Assembly: GCF_001375515.1 (NCBI RefSeq)
Contig: NZ_CTDX01000013.1
Span: forward strand, 1-64,000
DNA: 64,000 nt
DNA from: Bacillus kwashiorkori
GTDB lineage: Bacteria > Bacillota > Bacilli > Bacillales > Caldibacillaceae
Direction: 5' to 3'
Made by a program: the position numbers and the translations under genes. Shown piece after piece: positions 57,501-63,306 of this stretch. The notes beneath the pieces were generated by a model. The model saw nothing but the letters and a program-made list of their open reading frames with translations, made no database searches and was not told the origin of the DNA. The number at the start of each line of letters is the position of its first letter. The stretch's first letter is position 1.

Positions 57501-57658
57501 CTGCTGTGGCGAATGGGGAAGGGAAATTCTCTATTGATTTAGAATTCTCCAATGGGAATCATAGCTTAATCGCGGAGGCGAAAAATTACCGTGGTAAGTC
57601 AAAGCCAAGTCGCCCTATGCAACTTATCGTAAAAGGAAAACCGACGAATAAAAAATAA
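48557..57658 (+). CDS. Giant secreted multidomain subtilase (bacillopeptidase F-like)
   Basis: This 3033-residue, cysteine-free secreted protein has a signal peptide (1-31), an I9-type propeptide (about 112-216) and an S8 protease domain (about 232-540) with Asp258, His300, oxyanion Asn397 and Ser479; the VVNNSWG and EWIAAKIFSDGG segments match bacillopeptidase F. Next come a pair of carboxypeptidase-regulatory-like beta-sandwiches (544-702), a PQQ-type beta-propeller (709-1066) and another pair (1069-1228). Five Rossmann/ThuA-like modules follow at 1230-1438, 1601-1813, 1975-2190, 2353-2566 and 2734-2935, each joined to the next by a beta-sandwich pair. The end is an Ig-like domain (2938-3028) without LPxTG. 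TTG start with GGAGGTG upstream. B. subtilis Bpr is about 1430 residues, so this is more than twice as long. Binding or scaffold function of the modules is inferred. Confidence 0.93.
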   Translation: MHKKKTKKLLAYFFTLLILFSSFLPEIGHAQSAKNNLPDPQQQEISEKEREQQFKNKDNSSVADKTDPEAEFYNILTGLGYSPKILDGEQPQQKANNTEKIDKNIYKKLEKSKQVDVLIKLKNNENIASLYSMAKQAKKREDRIKLVQDRLKSKANASQKAIKQVLSAHEKNGKAKVKKSYWISNMILATVDIDTIEELKKRDDVETVTLDKVLTLPEVKVENSPPRLPEWGLEKIQATKVWGEYGIRGEGIVVGIMDTGVDGNHEALKHNYRGRDGNHQYSWIDLSGHGYQSPQDGNGHGTHVAGTAVGGGKGEPIGVAPEAEWIAAKIFSDGGSTTTSAIHAAFEWFMAPGGDPTKAPHVVNNSWGNSNTYNTEFYEPVQAWIAAGIFPLFAAGNDGPGSQTIGAPGSFIDSFAVGATDEYDQIAYFSSRGPVFWENENGELIRHIKPDISAPGHYIYSAWPTQLSKGKYNTISGTSMATPHVAGAIALLLSANPNLSINDIKNLLKNTARVEPFMGTVPNDLYGSGIINIYQAVTEAAFAGTLKGKVTNTSGQPIPATLEIPRQSLTFSIKDNGEFEWKIREGIHNVKISSFGYKTLETKITIKKDAITEVDWKLTDAEVYTINGNVKLQGDNKPVPYAFIRLKNTPLKAVRTDEHGNFELKQIPVGTYEMLVTGEGIQGKSIQLNVTENMTTTIDVSPSNINSNRDWKTANNNYQRNAVSYHAIDVEQLELQWEYHSPGRGEILFSTPAVANNQVILTTDRGWVVSLDAQTGKEQWSVRFGQSNRSTPTIENGTIYVSGGMDGNIYALDLETGRTKWVKNIGQPAIYESALYHNDILYVSSGLNDNAKVFALDAKNGTTIWSKPLGASSFSSSAIGDNYLYVGSYDNRTLRALNLETGEEIWKQQIPREGFASRIVYYEGDVYTFTSNFDNGSGSLYVFDGRNGSIKLHINDIGDPQMASPIIFEDIIIASSFAKPLVRAFDKNSGVELWSNKVVGQIYNTGSITANGILFLTGLRGHLYAIDVYTGEILTEFTLPSYSTSSIPVVSGSLYVPHLSGIQSYGSMGEIIGTIKDENGNPLEGKITIIETGKTTVADENGKFSMKHLPGTFTLKVSSYGKKQHMETINLVSGYKHNQDFILTNGQTGELTILVKDKRTNIPLENVAVALEDTPVSGSTDANGTFTYANVFEGTYNLQLKLNGYAETIESITIEHNQHNETVITLQPYDIAVLNDFESEITSLLNLNGYFAEERGWDVVNDLHRYQILYLNGAYTSDGWKPTESDVKNLINKAKEADVSIIFADAWGNSYGSIEHLVNYYNDPKEYSQRFGNQKVQLRVDVEHPIFTGFEKGQHLNLYQGDFAWFNNYSGRNIATISSDATGYVGTGVAYKAVSNNSAHVLLASHAASPWVSPLYDWLPDMQSIFINSIDYLLNPNFGTIKGTVMNSDGDSIEAVIEVVETGVTIPNGANFEFYHDSGDYTLNVRASGYKTKTIPITVDKNIPVEISVTLDNSEGSNLQGTITNIVTSQPVDGANISLQKEGETVSEVTASTTGHYELLNVDEGNYQLVVSKDGFVTNKSAVTIEFGVNTKDIELYPMPKVAVYGDYYSYNRSFKKLFADYGIPVIDLTAANVIEQIGQFDVVFFNEIGSTTLNKTKFNEMLAAADKAGTSLIFGDSTYTDSPIHQLALNRQDPKERIVVTRSGTPAGYIVEEEHPIFNDYEVNDFIELMLPSVSRVSYFNDYSGYSIASLAHRGSDPYGHGVAYKPRTGGSIELLMSGHGFTLGHHGDHYTVAGKEIMVNAVLWSAFVQFPEINGTVLDENGNPLEANIKVKGENFATVANDTGEFSIAIKEGDYELEVSAFGYETKTIPVRANMTSEPIMIEMDVDSTVGTISGVVENEQDGNAINNVAITVRDYPRSTESNNQGRFTIDKLMPGTYTLEFSVDNYVVKEVNVTVSANTNTDITVKLKPSPTIGLIVDYNSTGNSLTEYLQGRGYYVLDMFYTDLDKIAHVDLIIANSAYDNSKIPNKATFEAFVKELDKERKSIIWTGFTGGNGSIRFLHQYEKNPAVEITGSKQGVMGRALTDHPIFDGVELNVPFPVPAGFGNYYAFDGYDGITIGQLEHPDEGKIGSMIAYKGRTTDSVEILLATMTVNYHFNPGSSGNFDPVREKILNNAILWALNQKEKLTGEIHGQIKNNQGMAVQGTINVLETGKTIISDENGTFYIGLQEGSYTLQVEAFGHETKDFTININNGDVMEELFELQADDLGKLTGTVKNATSETPISGATIEVLGTPIKITADENGYYEIGVPIGEYDVRASAPGFTATIRENIRMEKDATITADFLLAEAEKIAVITSSYNESRVRSFIDSEGYIADYYTSSDLSNLINNMSQYSLIIYNNRVSQTAEQFRELVQKADEQQVSMIFSSQYSGGTIGELVKIFGDPEAVRYNFVPNHINIKKLGEHPIYAGIQGEEFKVLQKPRETDSQQYAIYEGYSGTTIGAISHDTRGVIGDGIGFSFRSANSVHLLLSGFEIGNYSIPNENWTPEAKALYRNAIDWAMNASLGEIRGTVTNEKGEPIENANVLIPALGMSTVTNVNGEYRFGAGTGQYEIKATAKGYHEQVQTIEITEQGQTVEVNFVLEEIEGTVITGVIKNKLNDAHVNGASVSLYSQEEETVLDTVQSDDNGNFTFTKLLPGNYKVIVNAEGFAAMEVTTTVGLEPVHLEITLSPIDIAVLGDYNDHLVTFLNQNGLNAQTVDWSILGNVHKYKLIVVNTNKGTKEQISRLIHETDRQKVSLVFLGTWGVGEGSIQLLEETIGYPELDNQGYNEGPVILKGNQDHPLFANFSEDVIVHSEGSPYSTFKNYPGVVIGEVEMNGVNKGASVAYEFRSDKSIHLLLSSFAVTNIIGPDYGWTEEGKAFFIQALQFAMNVEQEAPSVPVWDNARMMTEDNFVTISGTANAGDLVRIYELKGNKLIELGTAVANGEGKFSIDLEFSNGNHSLIAEAKNYRGKSKPSRPMQLIVKGKPTNKK

Positions 57659-57675
57659 ACAATACTTTTATCAAT

Positions 57676-57709
57676 AGTGGAGGCTCCATTGAGAGCCTCC
57701 ACTGTTTTA
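57676..57709 (+). terminator. Terminator of the giant protease gene
   Basis: An AGTGGAGGCTC/GAGCCTCCACT perfect 11-bp stem, six-base loop and TTTT. Confidence 0.88.
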
Positions 57710-57765
57710 TTGGTTGAATTTATATGTGTTTTTTGAGGTAAGTGGAAGCCTTCTGGTTAGATGGC

Positions 57766-58632
57766 TCAGCTTTTATCCTTTTTTAAATGAGTCCAACCGT
57801 TCTCCTGAATTATTTTTCCTTCTTTCATTAACTTTCCTAACGCTCTTTTAAAAGCAGCTTTACTCATTTGAAATCTTTTTTCAATCTCTTCTGGATAACT
57901 TTTATCCCAATATGGCATGGAGCCGCCACGTTGTTGTAAATAGGCAAAAACTTTTTCTGCATCATCTTGGAGGGATTCAAAGTTACGTGGTAACAAAGAG
58001 ATATTTACTGTACCATCTGACTTTACATCAATTATTCGTCCTTCTACTTCATCTCCCACACGTGGTTCTTTTCTTCGCTGACTTTCGTGAATGAAGCCAC
58101 GATAATTTTCTTCCGTAATGATGAAAGTACCCGATCGCAATGTTCGATAAACAGTCCCTTTTACGGTTTTATTAAAAGCTTCTCTGTTTGCTTTTTCAAA
58201 CAGTGTAGTCATAATATCCTCGGTTGCCAACTTTCCAAGCAATCTGCCGTTCTTATCAGTTTTCAGTGTACAATATAATTTTCCACCTACTGCTGGCCAT
58301 GTTTGTTTCAGCTTCGGTAAATCATCTTTATGAATTAAAATATCTTTACTAATTCCAATATTTACAAAGGCCCCGAGATTATCATGAACATCTACTACCT
58401 TTACCCAACCGTATTTTCCAATTTGTATTTCGGGTATCGTCATTGTCGCTGCCAGTCTGCCAAGTTTATCTTGGTATAGAAAAACTTCTAACGTATCGTT
58501 AATCGATACATGCCCCTTTATCTCGCTTTCATGTAGTAGCACATCTTCTCTCCCGTTGGATAAAAAGTAGCCAAATGGAGCCTCCCTTGCTACCTCTAAG
58601 TCTACAACTGTTCCTGCTTTTAAATCAGCCAT
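57766..58632 (-). CDS. cvfB: S1-domain RNA-binding protein CvfB
   Basis: This 288-residue protein has three S1-like domains (about 4-62, 70-135 and 150-215) and a C-terminal winged helix (about 225-285: LQQRGGSMPYWDKSYPEEIEKRFQMSKAAFKRALGKL). This is the CvfB/YitL layout; in Staphylococcus it binds RNA and influences virulence factor expression. The ATG has AAGGAAG nine bases upstream, and the nine-codon extension is not favoured. It is convergent with the protease gene. Confidence 0.93.
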   Translation of the reverse strand: MADLKAGTVVDLEVAREAPFGYFLSNGREDVLLHESEIKGHVSINDTLEVFLYQDKLGRLAATMTIPEIQIGKYGWVKVVDVHDNLGAFVNIGISKDILIHKDDLPKLKQTWPAVGGKLYCTLKTDKNGRLLGKLATEDIMTTLFEKANREAFNKTVKGTVYRTLRSGTFIITEENYRGFIHESQRRKEPRVGDEVEGRIIDVKSDGTVNISLLPRNFESLQDDAEKVFAYLQQRGGSMPYWDKSYPEEIEKRFQMSKAAFKRALGKLMKEGKIIQENGWTHLKKDKS

Positions 58633-58973
58633 ATTTACCGACTTCCTTTTATGTATCATTTATTATTTTTGCGCTGTTAAACCATGTCTTTGTTTCTCGC
58701 TCCAGGCACTTCACAAACTTACATTTTTTTTAATGATGTGACCAATTTTCTTTGGAACATTTTAGAGAAATGCCAAATTACTGTAAAACAATTATTAAAA
58801 TGGTCCTATTTTTATCATAAACGAATTTTTGCACTTTCATACGACAATAGTTCTTTCTTTGAGAATGGTAACTTATTATATTACAATAAGTTTGGATAGA
58901 TTAATGTCCAAGACCAATAAGAAAGATTGATTTCACATTTGTGACTTACTAAAAATATTGGAGGTACTTACAT
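58633..58973. other. Intergenic region, nothing recognised
   Basis: About 340 bp between divergent cvfB and the nitroreductase gene. A 71-codon plus-strand frame at 58684 lacks a ribosome binding site and a recognisable product. Confidence 0.45.
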
Positions 58974-59570
58974 ATGAAAATTTCACAAAATAACATTATT
59001 CGCCAACCTGATTATCATATTGATGATGTTTTTACACAGCGTTGGTCTCCTAGATCGTTCCTTGATAAAAAAATTCCAGATGAAGATTTGTATAGTGTTT
59101 TTGAAGCTGCTCGCTGGGCCCCTTCTGCTTTTAATGAACAACCTTGGCGCTTTATTATAGCAAGAACAGATGAAGAACGCGAACTTTTTTATCGTTTTAT
59201 TAGTGAATTTAATTTAACATGGTGTAAAAAAGCACCAGTGTTAGCTTTAATTATTTCACATACAAAAAGGAATGAGGAGGAAAATCGTTCCCATTCATTT
59301 GATGCCGGTGCTGCGTGGGGATTCCTTGCGTTACAAGCTACGTTAAAAGGTTTAGTTACTCACCCAATGACAGGTTTTGATTTTACAAAGGCACGAGAAC
59401 TATTAAGTATACCGAATGATTATGCGATTCAAGCATTAGTCGCCATCGGTTACCAAGGGGATAAAGCAGCATTGCCCGAAAATTTACAGAATAGAGAAAT
59501 GCCAAATCAACGCCGTCCTCTATCTGAGTCGATTTTTTCAGGGAAATTTGGAAACACCATTTTAAAATAA
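58974..59570 (+). CDS. Nitroreductase family protein
   Basis: This 198-residue FMN-dependent oxidoreductase begins with RWSPRSFLDKKIPDEDL, followed by AARWAPSAFNEQPWRF, the FMN-binding start of the family, and a C-terminal LVAIGYQGDK. It may reduce nitro compounds or quinones; the native substrate is unknown. GGAGGTA precedes the ATG. Monocistronic. Confidence 0.92.
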   Translation: MKISQNNIIRQPDYHIDDVFTQRWSPRSFLDKKIPDEDLYSVFEAARWAPSAFNEQPWRFIIARTDEERELFYRFISEFNLTWCKKAPVLALIISHTKRNEEENRSHSFDAGAAWGFLALQATLKGLVTHPMTGFDFTKARELLSIPNDYAIQALVAIGYQGDKAALPENLQNREMPNQRRPLSESIFSGKFGNTILK

Positions 59571-59720
59571 ATACTTTTCAAAAAAGTATTGCTACCTTTA
59601 TCTATGATTAGCTCCTTTACCTACGTTATTATCTGTAGGCATTGTTGCCGGGAATAGATATTTTAAAATAATTATTCTTGTTCTCCAATCATTACTGCAA
59701 GCAAAAAACACGCGTGAAAA

Positions 59721-59768
59721 CCTCCTGTTATGATAAAATGATATCATCAAAAAACAGGAGGCTTTTTT
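59721..59768 (+). promoter_or_regulatory. Hairpin that pairs with the yjcH ribosome binding site
   Basis: CCTCCTGTT (59721-59729) is the exact reverse complement of AACAGGAGG (59753-59761), which is the ribosome binding site of yjcH. TTTTTT and the ATG follow. If the transcript begins upstream, the stem would hide the site or act as an attenuator. A possible -10 (TATGAT or TAAAAT) sits in the loop, in which case the left arm would not be transcribed. Confidence 0.45.
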
Positions 59769-60500
59769 ATGAAGGCAAAAGGCACTGTTCAAGATTTTAC
59801 AATAACTAGTGAGAAATTACATGAAAGTATAGAAGTACTCGTGTATTTGCCACCGAATTATTCATCCTTAAATAAATATCCTTATGTAATAGCACAAGAT
59901 GGAAAAGATTATTTCCAATTAGGCCGTTTAGCTAGAACAATGGACGAATTGCTGCAAGAAAAAGTGATCCAACCGTTCATTGTTTTCGGTATTCCATATA
60001 AAAATGTCGCGGATCGACGAGAAAAATATCATCCTCAAGGGTCTAAAACGAAGCAATATATTCAGTTTTTAGTACAGGAGTTTATACCTTTTATCGAAAA
60101 AAATTATTCATTAATAAATGTTGCTTCTGCCCGAGCATTAGCTGGTGATTCACTTGCTGCAACCGTTTCGTTACTAACAGCGATGGAGTATCCATATACG
60201 ATTGGAAATGTTATTCTACATTCACCTTTTGTTGATGAAATAGTTTTACATAAGGCAAATGAGTTTAAAAGTTGGTCACAGCTATCTATTTATCACGTTA
60301 TTGGGACAGAGGAAACATCCGTTAGTATGACAGATGGAAATATAGCAGATTTTTTAACACCGAATCGAGAACTCCAACGAATTATCTCTGACTATCCTGC
60401 TGATTACTTCTATGATGAATTCGTTGGTAACCACACGTGGAAATATTGGCAAAAAGATTTACGAAGAGCATTTCCATATATTTTTCCTATGAATAAGTAA
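59769..60500 (+). CDS. yjcH: Esterase family alpha/beta hydrolase (YjcH-like)
   Basis: This 243-residue hydrolase has the esterase-D-type fold: VLVYLPPNY, a nucleophile elbow AGDSLA (Ser128) and a late His in VGNHTWKYW. The Asp is probably in the segment after residue 190. It has no signal peptide. Together with the two genes that follow it forms the set yjcH-yjcG-yjcF known from B. subtilis. Substrate unknown. Confidence 0.88.
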   Translation: MKAKGTVQDFTITSEKLHESIEVLVYLPPNYSSLNKYPYVIAQDGKDYFQLGRLARTMDELLQEKVIQPFIVFGIPYKNVADRREKYHPQGSKTKQYIQFLVQEFIPFIEKNYSLINVASARALAGDSLAATVSLLTAMEYPYTIGNVILHSPFVDEIVLHKANEFKSWSQLSIYHVIGTEETSVSMTDGNIADFLTPNRELQRIISDYPADYFYDEFVGNHTWKYWQKDLRRAFPYIFPMNK

Positions 60501-60642
60501 TATTGTTGTAAAACTGTTTGTGACTTTTAGCATATTTTCGTTGTTTTCCCTTTTAATCTCGCATAATTTTGTTATAATAAATAGAACTATAAGATTAATT
60601 ACTTTTGTTAAAAGAAACTAAAAATTCACAGGAGGTTATCGT

Positions 60643-61158
60643 ATGAAAGTAGGGGTTTTTATTTTTCCTTCTAAAAAGCTACAAGATTTAGCAAATTCCT
60701 ATCGTAAGCGTTATGATACAAGTTATGCTTTAATTCCTCCCCATTTAACATTGAAAGCTGCTTTCGATTCAAATGAAGAAGAATTAACAAAAATATCCTC
60801 AGAGCTTGATCGGATTGCAACGAAATATCAACCATTTCAATTACGTACAGAAAAAATAAGTTCTTTTCATCCCGTGAATAATGTCATCTTTTTTAAAGTA
60901 AATCCTGTAACCGGATTACTAGGCCTGTATGAAGAAATAAATACAATTCCTTATGGAAACCCGCCAGAATATTCATTTGTCCCTCATATAACAGTTGGCC
61001 GCGACTTATCAAATAGTGAGCATGCTGATGTATATAGTCAATTAAGGTTGCAAAAAATTGATCATGAAGAAACGATCGATCGATTCCATTTATTATATCA
61101 GTTAGAAAATGGAACTTGGACGGTTTATGAAACTTTTTTATTAGGAAGTGATAAGTAG
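60643..61158 (+). CDS. yjcG: 2H phosphoesterase / 2'-5' RNA ligase-like protein YjcG
   Basis: This 171-residue protein has two HxTx motifs, HLTL (His34, Thr36) and HITV (His115, Thr117), the catalytic pairs of the 2H phosphoesterase superfamily. It would act on cyclic phosphates or 2'-5' bonds in RNA or nucleotides; the physiological substrate is not established. CAGGAGG precedes the ATG. The next gene starts three bases after its stop, so they are co-transcribed. Confidence 0.93.
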   Translation: MKVGVFIFPSKKLQDLANSYRKRYDTSYALIPPHLTLKAAFDSNEEELTKISSELDRIATKYQPFQLRTEKISSFHPVNNVIFFKVNPVTGLLGLYEEINTIPYGNPPEYSFVPHITVGRDLSNSEHADVYSQLRLQKIDHEETIDRFHLLYQLENGTWTVYETFLLGSDK

Positions 61159-61161
61159 TAT

Positions 61162-61584
61162 ATGGAGGCAGCAATCGTTACAACCGAGAAACAACAACAA
61201 GACGCATTTCTTATCCGCAAAATTGTTTTTATTGACGAACAACAAGTGCCACCTGAGGAAGAAATTGATCAATTTGAAAAAGAAGCAACTCATTTTGTTT
61301 TGTATGATGGAGCAAGACCAATCGGTGCTGGCCGCTTTCGGAGTGTAGATGGTGTCGGTAAAATTGAACGGGTTTGTATCTTAAAAGAGTATCGTGGAAA
61401 TGGTGCTGGCAAATTATTAATGGAAAAAATGATTCAGTATGCTCAGGAAGTCAATTTTTCTAAAGTGAAATTAAATTCTCAAACACATGCAATTCCTTTT
61501 TATGAGAAATTAGGCTTTATTGTTGTGTCTGAAGAGTTTATGGACGCAGGCATTCCACATAAAACAATGGAATTAACTTTTTAA
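61162..61584 (+). CDS. yjcF: GNAT N-acetyltransferase YjcF
   Basis: This 140-residue GNAT-fold protein carries the acetyl-CoA binding loop EYRGNGAGKLLME (Q/RxxGxG/A type) and the late segment HAIPFYEKLGFIVVSEEF. The substrate is unknown. It starts three bases after yjcG and probably relies partly on translational coupling, since only AGGAAGTG lies upstream. A strong terminator closes the operon. Confidence 0.92.
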   Translation: MEAAIVTTEKQQQDAFLIRKIVFIDEQQVPPEEEIDQFEKEATHFVLYDGARPIGAGRFRSVDGVGKIERVCILKEYRGNGAGKLLMEKMIQYAQEVNFSKVKLNSQTHAIPFYEKLGFIVVSEEFMDAGIPHKTMELTF

Positions 61585-61650
61585 TTTAAAATAACGAGAA
61601 ATATAAATTTAGAAAGTTTTTTTCATCCACTGTTGAAGAAAAATGAAAAG

Positions 61651-61723
61651 GAAGCTGTTCAAGAAAAAGACCAGCCTACAACATTGTATTAGGCTAGTCA
61701 TCTTTGAACAGCTTCATTTTTTT
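61651..61723 (+). terminator. Terminator of the yjcHGF genes
   Basis: GAAGCTGTTCAA..AGAC.AGCC / GGCT.GTC..TTGAACAGCTTC stem followed by TTTTTTT. Confidence 0.88.
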
Positions 61724-61745
61724 ATCAATTCATACCACTTACATG

Positions 61746-61961
61746 TTAAATATACCTATCTATATAAAACCCTTTCGTTTCTGATGAATGCCTTTTGTTT
61801 TGGTAATTTAGTGTGGAATGGTGAGAGTGTAATTTACGTTGCAATTCTGGCTTTGCCACTTTTAAAACAGGTGCTACTCGTTGATATGCATCTTTTTTTT
61901 GCAACATCCGCATTTGGTATGTTTTATATTGATTTAAGTTAACTGGTAACAAGTAGCCCAT
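61746..61961 (-). CDS. Small hypothetical protein
   Basis: This basic protein of about 71 residues starts MGYLLPVNLNQYKTYQMRM and has no membrane segment. The ATG was chosen for GGGGGTG about seven bases upstream; the frame extends eight codons further. It lies downstream of spoVIF on the same strand by 90 bp. I do not recognise the family, but the position next to sporulation genes is suggestive. Confidence 0.5.
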   Translation of the reverse strand: MGYLLPVNLNQYKTYQMRMLQKKDAYQRVAPVLKVAKPELQRKLHSHHSTLNYQNKRHSSETKGFYIDRYI

Positions 61962-62051
61962 GTGATACACCCCCACGTTTAGCAATACGTTCCTACTATC
62001 CTTTACCCAATTTTCCTAATAATGAAACATTGTATTGGATTTAATTTGCTC

Positions 62052-62306
62052 CTACTTTTTATTAATCATATTCGCGATTGTATTAAAGTCCAATTGTTTT
62101 CCATCATTTACAATCGTTTTTACGATTTTATCTTCCATCTCTTTCGCAACTGGTCGATTAGCTATTTGTGCTACTTTACGAATAACGTTGCGAACAGTAT
62201 TTTCATCTCGAAAATTAGCATTTTGTAGTGAAGATGCTAATTGTAAAATTTCATTCATATTAACGCCAGTTTTTTTCTCCACATTTTTAAAAAAATGATT
62301 ATCCAC
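62052..62306 (-). CDS. spoVIF: Sporulation protein SpoVIF (YjcC)
   Basis: This 84-residue protein matches SpoVIF: VNMNEILQLASSLQNANFRDENTVRNVIRKVAQIANRPVAKEMEDKIVKTI. In B. subtilis SpoVIF is a mother-cell protein needed for GerE-dependent coat assembly, and it lies near yjcFGH, as here. A good sigma-K-like promoter (AC-N16-CATACAATA) lies about 30 bp upstream, which fits late mother-cell expression. Confidence 0.93.
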   Translation of the reverse strand: MDNHFFKNVEKKTGVNMNEILQLASSLQNANFRDENTVRNVIRKVAQIANRPVAKEMEDKIVKTIVNDGKQLDFNTIANMINKK

Positions 62307-62336
62307 TAACTTTCACACTCCCCTATCAAACTATAT

Positions 62337-62363
62337 TATTGTATGCCGCAAAAATATTTTGGT
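62337..62363 (-). promoter_or_regulatory. Sigma-K-like promoter of spoVIF
   Basis: On the minus strand AC (62363-62362), a 16-bp spacer and CATACAATA match the sigma-K pattern AC-N16/17-CATANNNTA. Confidence 0.6.
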
Positions 62364-62432
62364 GTAGATTCTTTGCCCATTGGCACTGAAAAATAGTTCA
62401 AGGAGTCGCTTTCGCTTAGCTTAAAAATGGAA

Positions 62433-62460
62433 AAGGGATAGGCAAAATCACCTATCCCTT
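62433..62460 (-). terminator. Terminator of the YjcZ-family gene
   Basis: An AAGGGATAGG/CCTATCCCTT perfect 10-bp stem with TTTT on the minus strand. Confidence 0.8.
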
Positions 62461-62472
62461 TAACTTTGAAGA

Positions 62473-62622
62473 TTAAATAAAGCTTGCGCCAACAATGATT
62501 AACAGGATGAACAAGACGACGATTAACACGAATGAGGATCCATAACCATAGCCACCACCATAACCGTAGCCATAGCCGCCGCCCCAGCCGCAGCCGCCCC
62601 AGCCGCCGTAGCCCCAGGACAT
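62473..62622 (-). CDS. YjcZ family sporulation peptide
   Basis: This 49-residue peptide has a Gly/Trp/Tyr-rich head ([16 protein letters not shown], one Cys) and a hydrophobic tail reading [18 protein letters not shown], the YjcZ-family signature. GAGGTGA lies about eight bases upstream of the ATG. A sigma-K-like promoter lies upstream. The GC-rich head contrasts with the A/T-rich surroundings because of Gly and Trp codons. It is probably a small spore-coat or membrane-associated peptide. Confidence 0.88.
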   Translation of the reverse strand: MSWGYGGWGGCGWGGGYGYGYGGGYGYGSSFVLIVVLFILLIIVGASFI

Positions 62623-62655
62623 ATATACTTCACCTCACTTTAATTAGTTTCAATT

Positions 62656-62683
62656 TACTATATGTAAAATGACTTATATATGT
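62656..62683 (-). promoter_or_regulatory. Sigma-K-like promoter of the YjcZ-family gene
   Basis: AC (62683-62682), a 17-bp spacer and CATATAGTA on the minus strand match AC-N16/17-CATANNNTA, about 35 bp before the start codon. Confidence 0.55.
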
Positions 62684-62755
62684 TTGGGCTACCTTCCCGA
62701 ACTGAAAAAATTTCTTTACTTTTTCGGTGGTTTGTCTACTGCTTGCTTCCATCGA

Positions 62756-63112
62756 TTAACCTTTGGATTTAAATAACAATGCTCCAATAAATGCAAAAAT
62801 TATCGCTGCTGATATACCCGAACTTGTTACTTCAAACATTCCTGTTAATACACCGATAATGCCATGTTTTTCTGCTTCTTGAAGTGCACCATGAACTAAG
62901 GAGTTACCGAAACTCGTAATGGGAATGGTTACTCCTGCTCCAGCAAAATCGATTAGTGGTTCATATAAGCCAAAACCATCTAAGATTGCACCGATAACAA
63001 CTAATAAACTTAATGTATGCCCTGGTGTTAATTTGGCAACATCTAATAGTAATTGTCCAATTACACAAATGAATCCTCCAATCACGAAAGACCAAAAAAA
63101 CATTGGTAACAT
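62756..63112 (-). CDS. spoVAE: Stage V sporulation protein AE (SpoVAE)
   Basis: This 118-residue, four-helix membrane protein reads [39 protein letters not shown] and [13 protein letters not shown], the SpoVAE(b) pattern. It is part of the SpoVA channel that moves dipicolinic acid into the forespore and releases it at germination. The ATG has GGAGGTGG seven bases upstream; the frame is open for 55 more codons upstream without similarity to the family. It follows spoVAD. Confidence 0.93.
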   Translation of the reverse strand: MLPMFFWSFVIGGFICVIGQLLLDVAKLTPGHTLSLLVVIGAILDGFGLYEPLIDFAGAGVTIPITSFGNSLVHGALQEAEKHGIIGVLTGMFEVTSSGISAAIIFAFIGALLFKSKG

Positions 63113-63306
63113 GCAATTTCCACCTCCATCCAGTTTACTGTAAAATCTCCCATTCATATCCGCCAAAAAATCGTTGCCACGAAAGCGATAGTATCCTATA
63201 TTTGAGCCGCTCCTGGCAATAGTACATGGCGGTGAAGCAAATCGTTGAAACTTTACGATCATCCCCCACCGCCTCATTAGTTATCGAAGGAAAATTTTAC
63301 TCAATG

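Noticed and set aside
58684..58899. 71-codon plus-strand frame between cvfB and the nitroreductase gene
   Set aside because: No ribosome binding site and a composition like random A/T-rich DNA.
59598..59792. 64-codon minus-strand frame overlapping the start of yjcH
   Set aside because: Overlaps a well-supported gene start and has no recognisable product.
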